Part shown: positions 36,126 through 48,100 of the stretch, in pieces
Layout: each line of letters begins with the position of its first letter
How positions within the stretch are numbered: the stretch's first letter is position 1
Assembly: GCA_030549775.1 (NCBI GenBank)
Contig: CM060173.1
Span: 30,880,032-30,944,031 of the forward strand
Origin: Tamarix chinensis
Taxonomy: Eukaryota; Streptophyta; Magnoliopsida; Caryophyllales; Tamaricaceae
Direction: 5' to 3'
Length of the DNA stretch: 64,000 bases
Translations under genes and position numbers: made by a program
Notes under the pieces: model-generated
What the model was told of the DNA's origin: nothing
Seen by the model: the letters and a program-made list of their open reading frames with translations, nothing else
The model's database searches: none

Positions 36126-36640
36126 GTTCGAGAGGAGGAATCACTTGCTAGATGGATTTTGGTCATGGACATTCCAAGAGAAAGGAAAGGGAGGAAGTTG
36201 TTCTTATCTCAGGGGTCTTATGTTCATAAAGTGCTCAAAAATTTTGGTTGTTTTGAGGTGAAGCCTGTGTCAACTTCAATGACAGTGAAATTTAAATTGA
36301 GTAAGGGACAAGCCCCAAAAACAGAAAAGGAGAAGAGGTATGGATAAGGTACCTTACCAAAGTGTTGTGGAGAGCTTGATGTATCTTATGATTTCTAATA
36401 GGCTAGACCTTGCTTATGCAGTGAGTGTGGTGAGTAGGTTCATGTCAGAACCTGGGAAAGAACATTGAAGGGCAGTAAAATGGATCATTAGATACTTAGT
36501 TGGGTCTAGGAAGGTTAGATTAGTGTTTGATGTGGAACAAAGCGACAGTTGCAAGGTTATACTGATTCTGATTATACAGGAGATTTGGACACAATAAGGT
36601 ACCAATCAAGTTATGTCTTTCAGTTAGGTGGCTGCACCAT
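36126..36640 (+). pseudogene. Ty1/copia pol fragment (end of reverse transcriptase, start of RNase H)
   Basis: The translation reads WILVMDIPRERKGRKLFLSQ and then a KVL.NFG segment, KPVSTS and KFKLS. This is the copia ILGMEI.RDR...LSQ..Y..KVL..F motif. After a one-base shift near 36345, VPYQSVV.SLMYLM and RLDLAYAVSVVSRFM continue it, with a TGA at 36468-36470. The RNase H start YTDSDYTGDLD lies near 36560, again in a shifted frame. No LTRs were found beside it. It is a decayed fragment lying inside the hAT, either captured or left from an older insertion. Confidence 0.88.
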
Positions 36641-38419
36641 TAGATACATTCTTATTATACTTGTGTGAGTTAATGTGCTATTATCTTGGTAATTGTGAGG
36701 CCTGGTGAATTGAAAATTAAACAGAGAGAGAGTTGTATTTACGCATAAGAGTCTGGTGATTGACAGAGAGAGTTCAATCAAGAACTTTAGTGAAAAGGTG
36801 TTCTTGATATTAACTTTGTTATTGTTGACGGTGAAATTAATATAAACTAATGCATTTCTCTTAAATCTCTATTACAGGTTTCCATATTTGTTGCTTAGTT
36901 TTTTTCAGTTACTTTCTTTCTTCTTAATCTTTTCTTGTCCAAACTTAATATAGTAGGTGAATTGGAAGATTGAGTCTTCACAGAGGGTAGCAATCATTTT
37001 AAAGCTAAGAAATTATAGCTAGGCTTTGAAGCCAGAGAAGTTGTTGATAATTCATTCAAAAATGCTATCATGAGCAAATATAAAAGGGAGATTGGAAATC
37101 ATCGAAGCTTATTTTGTGGGCAAAGATGCATCCAATTAAGTCTTTTTGCTCATCCTTATTTGCTGCATGCTTTTCACTTTTGAAACTATAAAAGAGAAGA
37201 GTGGTTTGAGGATCCTTTGAGAGGCCTTTGGGTAAAGGAAGAACCTCAACCAGAATGGAAAGAGAAGTTGATGATATGCCATGACTAGTACAATAATAAA
37301 AAATCCCTGAAGCTCCTCTGTCTCATTGATATATCAAGAAAACCTGTTCAATAATAATTCCATCGAACTAGTTCACTGGGTGTCTCAAGAATAGCAGTTT
37401 GATGCCGTAATTTATAAAAGTGTTTCATCTTGCTTGGATTAACTTAATATGAAGTTTACCAATGAGTTCAGTTTTTTTGTTTTAATTCCATGTTCTATAA
37501 TCACTAGCAAATGGAGATGCCTCAAGAACTTGTCTACCTTCTATGCAGAAGAATCCAAATAAAAATAATAATAATCAGATTCTTGTTCAGTTCAAATCAA
37601 ATAAGCAAGTTCAGACAAAGAGAAGAAGCCAACCCAAGCATGTAGAAAGCCAAAATTATAAGTTGTGCCAATAACATCAAGCATCATGCATGAAAATGCA
37701 AAATTCAATTAAATCAGTCAATGAAAGTGATAAAACCGAAGTTCCACGTATTGAACATTATATTATCATCAATAAACACTTAAATCATCCCATAAATTGA
37801 CATATAATATCCAAAAGATAGGGTAGATTCATTTCCTCAGCTAAAAATATATTACATATAAAAAATGGGCTCACTTATCAAGCATAAGACCTAGAAATAT
37901 TACCTCACTGCAAAATTTAGTCCACACTCCACACAGAATCAGCAAGCCTACAAGGTCTCGAACAGACTTGGGGGCAAAATTGACCTAGAACACTTCAAAA
38001 TCAAATTAATCATCTAACTCGTCAAAAATTGTTACACGATTCGAAAAATAAAGAAGGAAGAACACATACCTGGGGGCAAAATTGACAAAGACCGCAACTC
38101 TGCAAGGGTTTCAAAAAACACCAAATGACCTGCGCGACGATTGGTGATTGCTGAGTGTGTGAACTTTGATTCTCAATGCATGCTCAGGCAGGCTAAGATT
38201 CGACTATGTATTGTCGACTATCCAGTGTCGACAGTCGAGAATCGAAAAGAGAGATGGGGTGCGACTTGGGAGTTGGGAGCATTGGGCACTAGGAGTCTGG
38301 GGTTGTGTTTGGGTCGTTCGGGGTCGGGGGAGCAGTCAAGCAGACGAGTAGAAGTGTAGAAGGAGAACAGTAGACACAGGGCAAGACGCGGGAGTAGTGT
38401 AACTAGGGTGTAACTAGGG
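36641..38419. other. hAT interior, right part
   Basis: Mostly AT-rich. A short minus-of-repeat stretch at 37180-37290 reads EEWFEDPLRGLWVKEEPQPE on the plus strand before a stop; it may be another captured exon but was not recognised. Positions 38100-38400 are markedly more GC-rich and may be the transposase promoter side. Confidence 0.4.
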
Positions 38420-38456
38420 CAAAACGCGGCGTTTTAATGTAAAACGCCGCGTTTTG
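38420..38456. repeat. Perfect 17-bp inverted repeat with 3-bp spacer
   Basis: CAAAACGCGGCGTTTTA, then ATG, then its exact reverse complement ending GCGTTTTG. It lies just inside the right subterminal motif cluster of the hAT. Confidence 0.95.
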
Positions 38457-38459
38457 GTT

Positions 38460-38721
38460 TACAACCTTAATGAGCCTCTACCGAGCTCTTAACGAGCTTC
38501 TACCGAGCTCTTAACGAGCTTTTAACGAGCCGAACCTCATCGAATACTAAATGAGCCGAGCCGAGCCAAATATACCTATGCTCAAGCTCGACTCATTTAA
38601 TAAACGAGCCGAATACGAGCCTTAATTTAAGCTCATTTAACTAAACGATCGAGCTCGAACGAGCTTTTAACGAGCCGAACCCGAGCCGAGCTCGAACTGG
38701 CTCAGCTCGTTTATAGCCCTA
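38460..38721. repeat. hAT right terminal and subterminal region
   Basis: Repeated motifs TTAACGAGCTT, GAGCCGAAC, GAGCTCG and CGAGCC occur through the region up to the terminal GCTCGTTTATAGCCCTA. Confidence 0.85.
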
Positions 38722-38729
38722 ATTGCATG
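38722..38729. repeat. hAT target site duplication, right copy (ATTGCATG)
   Basis: Exact match to 30109-30116. Confidence 0.95.
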
Positions 38730-39210
38730 AGTACAAAGCTAGTTAATTTATAAATCATTAATTATCAATTTTACAGAACTCGAAGTTGATATCCCTTTAC
38801 TAGCTGCGAGAAAAAAGAAACATAGTTGGAGCAGGTGTTGGTGGTTTACTGGTTTGTCTTCTTTGCTGACGGAGAGGATGGAAAACCAAACTTGATACTT
38901 TTCTTGGGGGCTTTTGGTAAAATCCGCGAGGGCGACTTTGTATGGGCAGTCCATAGTATGACATTTATATTTGGGAAGAAGGGTATTCAAAAGGTCTGTT
39001 TATTGCTACTATTATCAATATTAGTTACTCGAAGATGCAGACTAAATGGACGTCGTTGCTACTACCGTACCATAGTGGTTGGTTTCAAGGCATCTCAAGG
39101 AGTAAAACATTAGACATCCCACTATATTAGGCTCATGAAGACGTTGAACATCCGATTGAATATTTATTAAGAGTATGCAGTTAATGTAAATGGAGTATAT
39201 GACTAATCTA
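38730..39210. other. Spacer between the hAT and Helitron B
   Basis: Unique-looking sequence with somewhat higher GC at 38830-39080. Short open frames exist on both strands (for example 38826-39113 plus, 38748-38990 minus) but none matches a family I recognise. Together with 30028-30108 it is the pre-hAT spacer between the two Helitrons. Confidence 0.5.
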
Positions 39211-41062
39211 TCTATATATAAAAACAGAGTTGTCTAGCAGATAATATATAGACAAATTTTCCCGCCTAAACTATACCAATTATTACTAATCATAAATTAC
39301 CGTTGCCACATATTATTGCTAATTATTGTTATTGCTAGTTAATACGATGGAATAATTAATATAACTATTTATTAATATAATGCAACTATTCATCTCCTAT
39401 GTGCAATTTGTTGCACATATGTCAAACAATTAATTTTAATAAAGTATTAACTATATATTTTCTAATCAAATTTTTTCTTAATTAATTATTCGAACATATG
39501 CAGAAAACTATTCATTTCTTGCGTATTGATTGAATTGTCGGACTATTCATCTCTTACATATTAATATATAAATAATTAATACACCAAAGTGCATATCATT
39601 TGCTTCACATGCATATATCCATTAATACAATGCGACTATTTATCTCATATGTGCAGCAAATGCATATAACTATTCATTTGTTGTACATATGTCGAACAAC
39701 TAATTTTAATAAAGTATTAATCAAATATTTTGTAATCATATATTTTTTTAATTAATTACCTGAACACATGTAGTCAACTATTAATTTTCTGTGTATTAAT
39801 TGAATTATCAAACTATTCATATCCTACATATTAATATATAAATAATTGATAAATAATTAATACACCAAATAAAGTGCATAAACCAGTCGACCAACATATA
39901 TGTATCTGCTGCCATTAATACAATACAACTAGCAAATACATATAACTAATTTTAATGAAGTATTTTTTTTTCCTTTTTTTAACGTTAGATCAACATCAAT
40001 CAAATTTGATAATAATAATAATAATAATAATTATTATTATTATTATTATTATTATTATTTATAATAATAATTTTATTATTTATTATTATTAATATGACTA
40101 TTATTATTAATATAAATATAATAATTATAACTATTAATATAATTAATACTAATATAATTATTTATATAATTTTGATAATTACTATTATCATAATTTATAA
40201 TATAATAATGATAATTATTATGACAATAATGAATATTAATATAATTGATTATTACTATTATGAATATTATCATAATTAATAATATAAATATTATTAAAAA
40301 AACTAATAACAGAACGACAACATTGGTTATTATATAAAAACAGAGTTGTTTGGCAAACAATATACAGACAAATTTTTTCGCCTAAACTATACCTATTATT
40401 ACTAATCATATATTATCACTGCCATATATTATTACTAATTAATAAGGTCAAATAAATGATGAAATACTCATGCGTATTAATTGAGATATTTATCTATTGC
40501 ACATATGTTGAACAACCCATATTAATCAAGAATTTTCTTAATTAATTATCTAAAAATATGCAACCAACTATTCATCTCCTACGTATTAATTGAGTTGTAA
40601 AACTATTGAATATATGAATGTAATTATTTATGTGCTACAGATATGTCGAACAACACATATTAATCAAGTATTTTCTTAATTAATTACTTGAACATTTACA
40701 ACCAACTATTCATCTCCTGCATATTAATTGAATTGTCAAAATAATGAACATATGAATGCAACTATTCATCTCATACGAACAACAAATTCATATAACTATT
40801 TATCTTCTGTCATTAATACAACACAACTATTCATATCCTACATGCAACAAATGCATATAACTATTCATCTGCTGCATATATGTCGAACAATACATATTAA
40901 TCAAGTATTAATCAAGTATTTTATTAATTAATTACTTGAACATATACAACAAACTATTCATCTCTTGTATATTAATTAAATTATTAAACTATTCATCTCT
41001 TATATAATAATATATAAATAATTAATACACTATCCGTGCATTGCACGAGAAAATGTAACTAG
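39211..41062 (+). mobile_element. Helitron-like element B (non-autonomous)
   Basis: It starts TCTATATATAAAAACAGAGT after an A at 39210 and ends with the hairpin-like CCGTGCATTGCACGAG, then AAAATGTAACTAG, followed by T at 41063. It is 1852 bp, with no Rep/helicase. A second 5'-like segment (TATATAAAAACAGAGTTGTT) lies near 40331, so the element looks like two nested 5' halves sharing one 3' end. The AT-repeat middle (about 39960-40310) mirrors 28800-29160 of element A. Short frames in that middle part are repeat artefacts. Confidence 0.85.
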
Positions 41063-41908
41063 TAAAATTAATGAGAAAAAAGTCTCTGCATGGTCTTGGT
41101 TAATTACTTTTCTGTTATAGGAAAAGGAAAATGATGAGCAGAAAGACACCTTGTTAAATTCGACAAGCAACTCTATTATCATAGATTAATTATTCTATTT
41201 GTTTTAAAAATACTGTTGTTACCTATGTTGATGATATAGTATGACTATTAGTATCTTTTAATATACATTAATAAACAAATAATATTATAATAATATTTTT
41301 TTAATAGAGATACAATAATTATATATTTATATCATGATATATTATATTTTAAGAAATATTAATGATCAAGTTTTATTATCAAAATACACAGTGATAATCT
41401 TTTCAATATGAAGGTAATATATATTATAGATAGATAGATTTATTGTGTTATCATCCTTTAACTTTCATGCAATATTTACTTATATATATATGTGTGTGTG
41501 TACATTTTAATATCTCCATATAAAAATCTACTAAGATAAATATTTGATATTTCATATTCACCAATATTTAAACTATATTCGACCTCGAACAAATTAAGTT
41601 ATCCATTTAACTACAACATTAAGATCCATTTTTAGACCTTGCTCCTTTGTCATTTTTCATGATTTGCATTAAATATGAACAATTGCAAAAATGCATGGTA
41701 AGTTCTTCACATTTTTGCAAATTCTAAATTTAGTAATGTAATGTAACATCATATTTCAATACCTCAAAACGTATAAGTAATGTAACATGTTAACAACCAT
41801 ATTTTGCAAGTAGTAATACAATGTATCTTAGATTCACCCTCATTTTGCTTCCACGTATTACTACATTCAATATAGGTATTGCAAAAATAATATGTCTGTT
41901 ATCTCATA
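41063..41908. other. Intergenic AT-rich DNA
   Basis: No gene was recognised. TATATA/TGTG microsatellite-like sequence lies at 41482-41501. Confidence 0.5.
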
Positions 41909-42184
41909 CTCCAAATGTTTCATAATATAAGTTGTATACATTTTTTAAGTTTGTTTCGCAATTTAATACATTTTATTAAAAATATTAAAAATTAAATGTC
42001 TATGTTGCCAACTATAGTCATCATGTTATTCTATTTTATGAAAATTATCAAAAAAGATCATAAAGTATCAATACGAGGGTATATTAGCAATCGCATATAA
42101 CTGATATTATTTTTATTATATTTTAACGCATCTTATTATGTCCATAAAAATATTTTTATCTTTTATATTATGAAATAAATAGAG
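41909..42184. mobile_element. Stowaway-like MITE (Tc1/mariner type), 276 bp
   Basis: The left end CTCCAAATGTTTCATAATAT and the right end, read on the minus strand, CTCTATTTATTTCATAATAT are inverted repeats of the plant CTCCCTCCGTYYCATAATA type. A TA dinucleotide lies on both sides (41907-41908 and 42185-42186). No coding capacity. Confidence 0.8.
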
Positions 42185-42186
42185 TA

Positions 42187-44750
42187 GTTTTCTATAAGTT
42201 TTTTTTTTGTGACACAAAATTTGTAATAAATTATGTATCTTACAATGAAACATGTACAACTATAAAAATTAGTTCAGAATTGAAAAACACACAATTTAGA
42301 TATGGTATCAAACCTCACAAGATGAAAATTACCATGAGCTCCATAATGACTAGACAAGTAGTCAATTGGGCACCTAAGAGTAATTTGTAAGATACACCTA
42401 CATACATAGTAGCATAATTTAAAGAAATAAAAAAACTATTTGACACACATGCATACCCTTTCCTCTTTGCAACCACCACTACCACCGACACTTTCCTCTC
42501 TTCAAGCATCAACAACCAACATGACCCACACCAACCACCATCGTCGACACCACCATCCTAACAATGCCAACCCACCAGCACAACCACAACCATTAACAAA
42601 GTTAGAAGCACACAATAGATTGGCAAATCAAACATCACAATTGAACCAAAACACAAACATCGAAGAAATCAAATAAGAGGAACAAATCAAAAGGAAAATG
42701 AAAAAAAAAATCATTAAATTAAAGTTGAAACAAGAAGTTTGAAATAGTTTTTTTTTTTGACAAAATCAAAGCCTAAAATAGAAGCATGTGCGTCCACAAT
42801 TAGTTAAGAACAAAATTGTAGAAAATCAAAACATTCACGATGTTGGCCCTGATGGTTGTGGTTGGCATTGCTAAATCTAGGCGCTGGCTGCTTATTGTGA
42901 CTCGAAGGAGGTGGATATTAATGCAAAAAAAAGAGAGGTAAGAAGAGTAAAATGTCATCAAGGGAGGTTGGTGGTTGTAACTTGCTTTTGGTGGCTTCCA
43001 AGGGTCATCGCTCGTCTATTCCAAGTTTTCAAGTGCCAACGACAAAGGACATGGGAAGTGGGACTAGGCAAGAATGGGGTTGATTTAGGAGCATCCCCCT
43101 CATATGATAACAATAATCTATTCATAATTTTTTTAAGTTTGAAGAATCTAAAATTCTTCTTACTTGAACTAATAAATAAGCTAGATTATAAGAAGCCATG
43201 GGAGCCATGCAAGCCATGCAACAACAAATAAAAGCCATCAACTCACCACCTTTTCTTGGATTCATTATGGCTTGGAAAATCCACACATGCACTCAGCCAA
43301 ACCATCCTGTAAGTAGGCACATAAAGCACCTAGTTTTCAAAAATTCAAGGATGCAAGACCATCTTTTGTGTAGCAAATTTTGGGGTTAGGACTTGTGATT
43401 TCCAAGTCCTTAATTAGCATGAATTAAGGGGACTTGATAGCCTAGTGAACAACCATGGTAGCCGGCTAAAGAGAAGACACGAGGAAGGGTTACTTTCTCT
43501 GTTTAGTTAAACATAAGCAAAACTAATGTACTGATATTTCCTTTCTTGTAATTTATGTTTCCTAAGTCCTATAGTTAGCTTGTAAACCTAATGTATCAGC
43601 TAATGCATGGGGAACGAGTTGTGGGAGGCTCGAAAGATCAGCCCCCATGCTGATTTTTTGACTGGGTTTATTCTTGCCATAATTAGCATACATTAGAATA
43701 ATGTTTAGTTAAGTTGTACCCTTATGTTTACCTAAGGGTTGGTTGTAATTTTCTCAACCTCTTACACTCTTTATATGAGTGTAGAGCTGAACTTAAGGGG
43801 CAACAACCCATTGGTATTCTGTAGGCCATTTTCGAATGCCTTCTTCCCAACAAACATAGTGCACATTTGTTGTTATCTCCAAAATCTTACATTATTTATC
43901 TTAAAAGTTAAAACCTTAAGTGGCGATTGTAAGAATTCGATCTCAAAGGTTGCTTGAAGATCAAATCCTCCATTCTATCTCATCCTCTCTTCTATTTTCT
44001 CTTTTTTGTGGAGTTCAACCCAAGTTCCATCATCAATTCTTAGCAAGACCCACTTTGTTTAGCTATTTATGCATTATGGGTGAGGAAGAGGAAGACATGA
44101 GCTGAGAGTTGGGATTAACTAAGTTGCTAAATAGGTAATTTAAAATTAGTTGACTTGAGTAGGAAGTTTAAAATTGCTTAGTATCTCAACAATATATATT
44201 AACCTCTTGAGTGTGGAGTTTTAAAGTTGATGAATATTTAGATCATAATTGATGAATAATGTGCAGATGAATATAAAACTTTTGTTGAGATGAATATAAG
44301 TCTTTTGCGCTAATGAATAGAATAAGTCTTTGAGACGATGAATATTATCCTTTGACCTAATGAATATCTTTCATCTGAGTTGATGAATATTTAGCTTTTA
44401 TAAATATTTTGGTGATGAATATAAGTCTTTTGACGATTTGTAAAGAAAATTCTAAAATATATAATAGTATATATATACGGAGTATATTTTAAATTTTGAA
44501 TAAGCCAAATCAAAGATAATTTATATTAAATATCCAAGTAAAAAAAATCCTTATTCACTATTTTAGAACATAAATGCTTTGTATTACTAGTATCATTAAA
44601 TGATTATGTTCAATAAATAAATTTTTATTTTATTTTATATATTAGATCACTTTGTTACATCCTCTCAAGTGCAAGATATAAAAATTGATACTTTTTGTTA
44701 ATATAAATCAAGCTCATTCCGATTCAGAAAAAAATTTGTTAGTGTTTGGC
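42187..44750. other. Intergenic region upstream of SPT5
   Basis: No convincing gene was found. Positions 42460-42600 are Thr/His/Pro-rich when translated, without a domain. Positions 43400-43900 have moderate GC and an LTR-like look (a TATA-like 'tttatatgagtg' near 43770) but no paired repeat. Positions 44265-44435 contain six or so units of a GATGAATATAAGTCTTTTG-type short repeat. Confidence 0.45.
44265..44440. repeat. Short degenerate tandem repeat, unit about 25-32 bp
   Basis: The phrases GATGAATATAA and GTCTTTTG or variants recur about six times. Confidence 0.7.
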
Positions 44751-45020
44751 AAACTAGCTTAAGAGCCAACCGGTATAAGAGAAAAATAAAACGGTGGAGG
44801 AAAAAATACAAAGGTGAGAACTCAGAAGGTCGGAAAGGGAAGGACGAGATAACGAACCACGTAAACGTCGCCGTTTGGCTTTGAGATTTGTGTTTCCCGT
44901 ACCCCTGTTCTTGTATTTATACCTAGAAACAGCGCTCCCAGTCGCTTCCTCCACCGTTTTCCATCTGAATGATACAGCAGTTGTGGAGTTGTTTCAAATG
45001 ATTTGTCAATTATCACTCTA

Positions 45021-45028
45021 AAACCCTA
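45021..45028 (+). promoter_or_regulatory. Telo-box (AAACCCTA) upstream of SPT5
   Basis: AAACCCTA lies 72 bp before the SPT5 ATG. Telo-boxes near the transcription start are common in plant genes of the translation and growth machinery. An actual role here is inference. Confidence 0.5.
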
Positions 45029-45100
45029 GAAATAGGCACCAAGTATACATTCATCTATTATCTACTCTTACCCAATCAATTACCAATTTAGCTTTCCGAA

Positions 45101-48100
45101 ATGCCTAGGGATTATGAAGACGATTACGAGGGTGATGAAGGAGAGGAAGAGGATGGTGATTATGGAGGCGGGGGCGGTGGGCAGCTGCTCGACGATGATG
45201 CTTACGAGGAGGAAGAGGAAGACTACGAAGATTATGGCGGCCGCCGCGGTGGTAAAGCGGCAAAGCGGGGAAGATCTGAGTTGATAGATGACATGGCGGA
45301 GGAAGACGACGACGACGAAGAGGAAGACGATGACGATACTTATGGTAGTAAACGCAACAAGAAGAGGTCCCGTGCGTCTCAGTATTTTGAAATTGAAGCT
45401 GAAGATGCGGAGGATGATGAGGAGGAAGAGGAAGTTGCCGAAGACGGTAATCACAACGTAACATTTTTCATTTGTTTTCGGCATATTTGATCTAATTGGC
45501 TCTTGGTTATGTATGGTTGATTCTTGTTCTTTTATGGCCAGTTCATTGGTTTCTTGTTGCCTCTGAAGCTAGTTGCTATCTCCTAGCTGTCTTAGCTTGT
45601 AGCTCACTAATTTTCTTTTTATCTAGCATCAACTAAGCCACTCCTCTTTCTCCCTCTTCTGTGGATTTATGGTGAAACTATTTCTTTTATTTTTTGGTAA
45701 GTAATGAAGTATTATTTACTACCAAAGGAGAAATTACAGCCACCAATAAGAACAACAAATAAAACTTACAAGCAGCAAAAGATCTAGATTCAAACCTTTA
45801 ACAGGTTATCAATACAAGATTTCTATGGGGTGTACTTATACTCATTACTAGATAAGAAACACCTACTGGCAAGGGTAAAACTGATTTCCTTTATTTAAGT
45901 ATGGGTGATTCTCGAGCAAAAAAAGAAATACAAGATTCCATGGGGTGTACTTATACTCATTGCTAGATGAGAAACACCTACTAGCAAGGGTAAAACTGAT
46001 TCCCTTCATCAAATATGGGTGGTTCTTGAGCAATTCTTGAAGATCCTAGCATTTCTTTCACACCAAACAGCAGCAATATAAGTGACATAGCATGCGGACA
46101 ACAAACTCTTCTTTTCTTTAGGTTGTCGGGTCTTCTTTGCAAGTGTCATCATCTCTCTAGACCATGTTGTAAATTTATTTCCCAGTATATTTAGGCATGC
46201 GAGCATATCGTATTTTCAGATGCTAATCTGCTTTCTCTACCATATCCGAGGGTATGTGAGGTTGATTTAAAGTAAGGAGTCCCCACCACCCAGCCATCAC
46301 CAAAAAGAATAACCAAAGAGAGGAAAGTGGAAGTGTTCTAGGGGCACCATTGGTGCTACATAGAATATTTATTCAATTTCCAGGTTTTATATAGGTCACT
46401 CTCAGTAGATGTAAATAATGGCAACCTCCAGAATCCAGCTAATTGAAGCACCAATTTTTGTCCATACTACCGTTGACTGTGTTGTAGCATGACCTGAAAT
46501 TGGCTGCTTGTTTTAGAGGTTCAATTCTTAATTTTGGATTGTTCATAATCAGAGGAGCTTTGTGTGGAGAGTGATGCTCCTCCTGTACTCCCTTTGTGAT
46601 TTGGCAGCTTCTATGATCATGGAAAATCCCTTTTCAGTTTCAACATTTTCCTTGCATTGTGGAATATTCATTATTCGTGGGCAAGGTTTATGTTACATTT
46701 AAAATTTTCATATGTGTGCAGCTGTTGTTAGATAACATATATGTTGCTAGGGTATTTTTTTATCTGATTGCATTCTCGGACATTCCCCAAGTAGGCACCC
46801 CTTAAGGACATGGTTTATGTTTCCAATTTAAAGTAAATTGATTTACTACAAAATTTTGTATCCAATTAGCTTCCTTTTACATCATGTGACTGTATCAATC
46901 ATGTGAATGTGGAAACATCTGTTGTTGCTAGTTTCTTTAGGTTCCTGTTTAAACTGATGCCTATATGTAAACTAGAGGCAGTTGATATAGTTATTGAATA
47001 GATCTAAAAGATGGAGGTTCAGGATATGAAGAATTATGTCATTCCGTTCATCCATTCTCTCCTCATTTTTGGCAGTCCCTTTGATTCCCATCATGTATGG
47101 AGAGGTAGAAGTGGCAGATTAATCCCCTACCTACCATTGTGCATTCTAATCTCCTTTTATTTATTGATTTATTGAAGCAATATGGTCCCCCTTTTTACAT
47201 CTTTTGGTCTCCAACTGGAATATGTTTTGGAAAATTGATGTGGCATTAATAATCTATTAGGATATTGCACTATAGTTCGTATACCTCGCGTTACAGAAAA
47301 TTACACCGTATGACCTTAGAACAATTTGGTTGTTCCATGTACCCTTGTGTTAGTGGGAAAATATACCCTCTGCTTATTTTTCAACATATTTGATTTTGAT
47401 GGCATGCCAATCAACTTAAATAAAACATCTTTAACAATTACACCTTCAAAAATATTCAAAACTTACATCATATTCTATACATACTAGATGTCCACCCATG
47501 CGATGCACGGAAGATGTATTTAAGATCATTTATAATATATTAGTTGTGATTACTAAAATAATTACTCATTAAGAAAATTAATTTGCGACGTTTTTAGGCA
47601 AGATATTGAATGTTGAAAAACTCTCTTTTTATATACATTATAGAATCTCTCTTTATCACTAACACCTTTGTCGAATATTCCTTGTCATGTTATGTCATAC
47701 ACTATTTTTCTCTCTCCCCAATCTTGCATTGGAAGTTTTACATTGTTTATATATATATATATACATATATATAATGAAAACGACAGTTTTAAGCGGAAAA
47801 AGTTGATATATTCCGTTTTTATATATAGTAAGATATACAATATAATCTTTAGCTTATTGAAAAATACTATATAATCTTGAGTTTACGACTTTATGTAACA
47901 AATGACACCGTCTATTTTGAAGCTTACATCATATAATCCCGAGTTTTTAAACATGAGGATCATCTCGTGCTTAATGGTGTAAGGTTACGATTAAATGGCA
48001 TTTTCTAACGAAGTCAAGATTATATTGTATATTATATCTAAACTCATGGTGGTTTGTTGCATTATCCAAAATATCTATTGAAGATCTTAATATATATTGA

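Larger units (their letters stand above)
30117..38721 (-). mobile_element. hAT superfamily DNA transposon, 8605 bp, with captured fragments
   Basis: The termini are TAGGGCTGTAAATGAGC at the left and, on the minus strand from 38721, TAGGGCTATAAACGAGC (15 of 17 identical). They are flanked by the perfect 8-bp duplication ATTGCATG. Both subterminal regions (30117-30413 and 38460-38721) are packed with GAGCCGAAC / GAGCTCG / AACGAGC motifs, the likely transposase binding sites. The interior holds a hAT transposase on the minus strand (33362-35427), a BUB3-like exon fragment and a Ty1/copia pol fragment, both on the plus strand. The transposase 5' side faces the right end. It is orientated by its transposase. 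Large size for a hAT reflects captured or inserted DNA. Confidence 0.93.

Noticed and set aside
28033..41062. Single 13-kb foldback element with long inverted repeats
   Set aside because: Each arm has its own Helitron 5' and 3' ends with A/T flanks, and the hAT between them has its own target duplication; separate insertions explain it better.
45080..45484. Minus-strand frames of 119-134 codons opposite SPT5 exon 1
   Set aside because: Shadow of the acidic Asp/Glu codons; the plus strand is clearly the SPT5 N-terminus.
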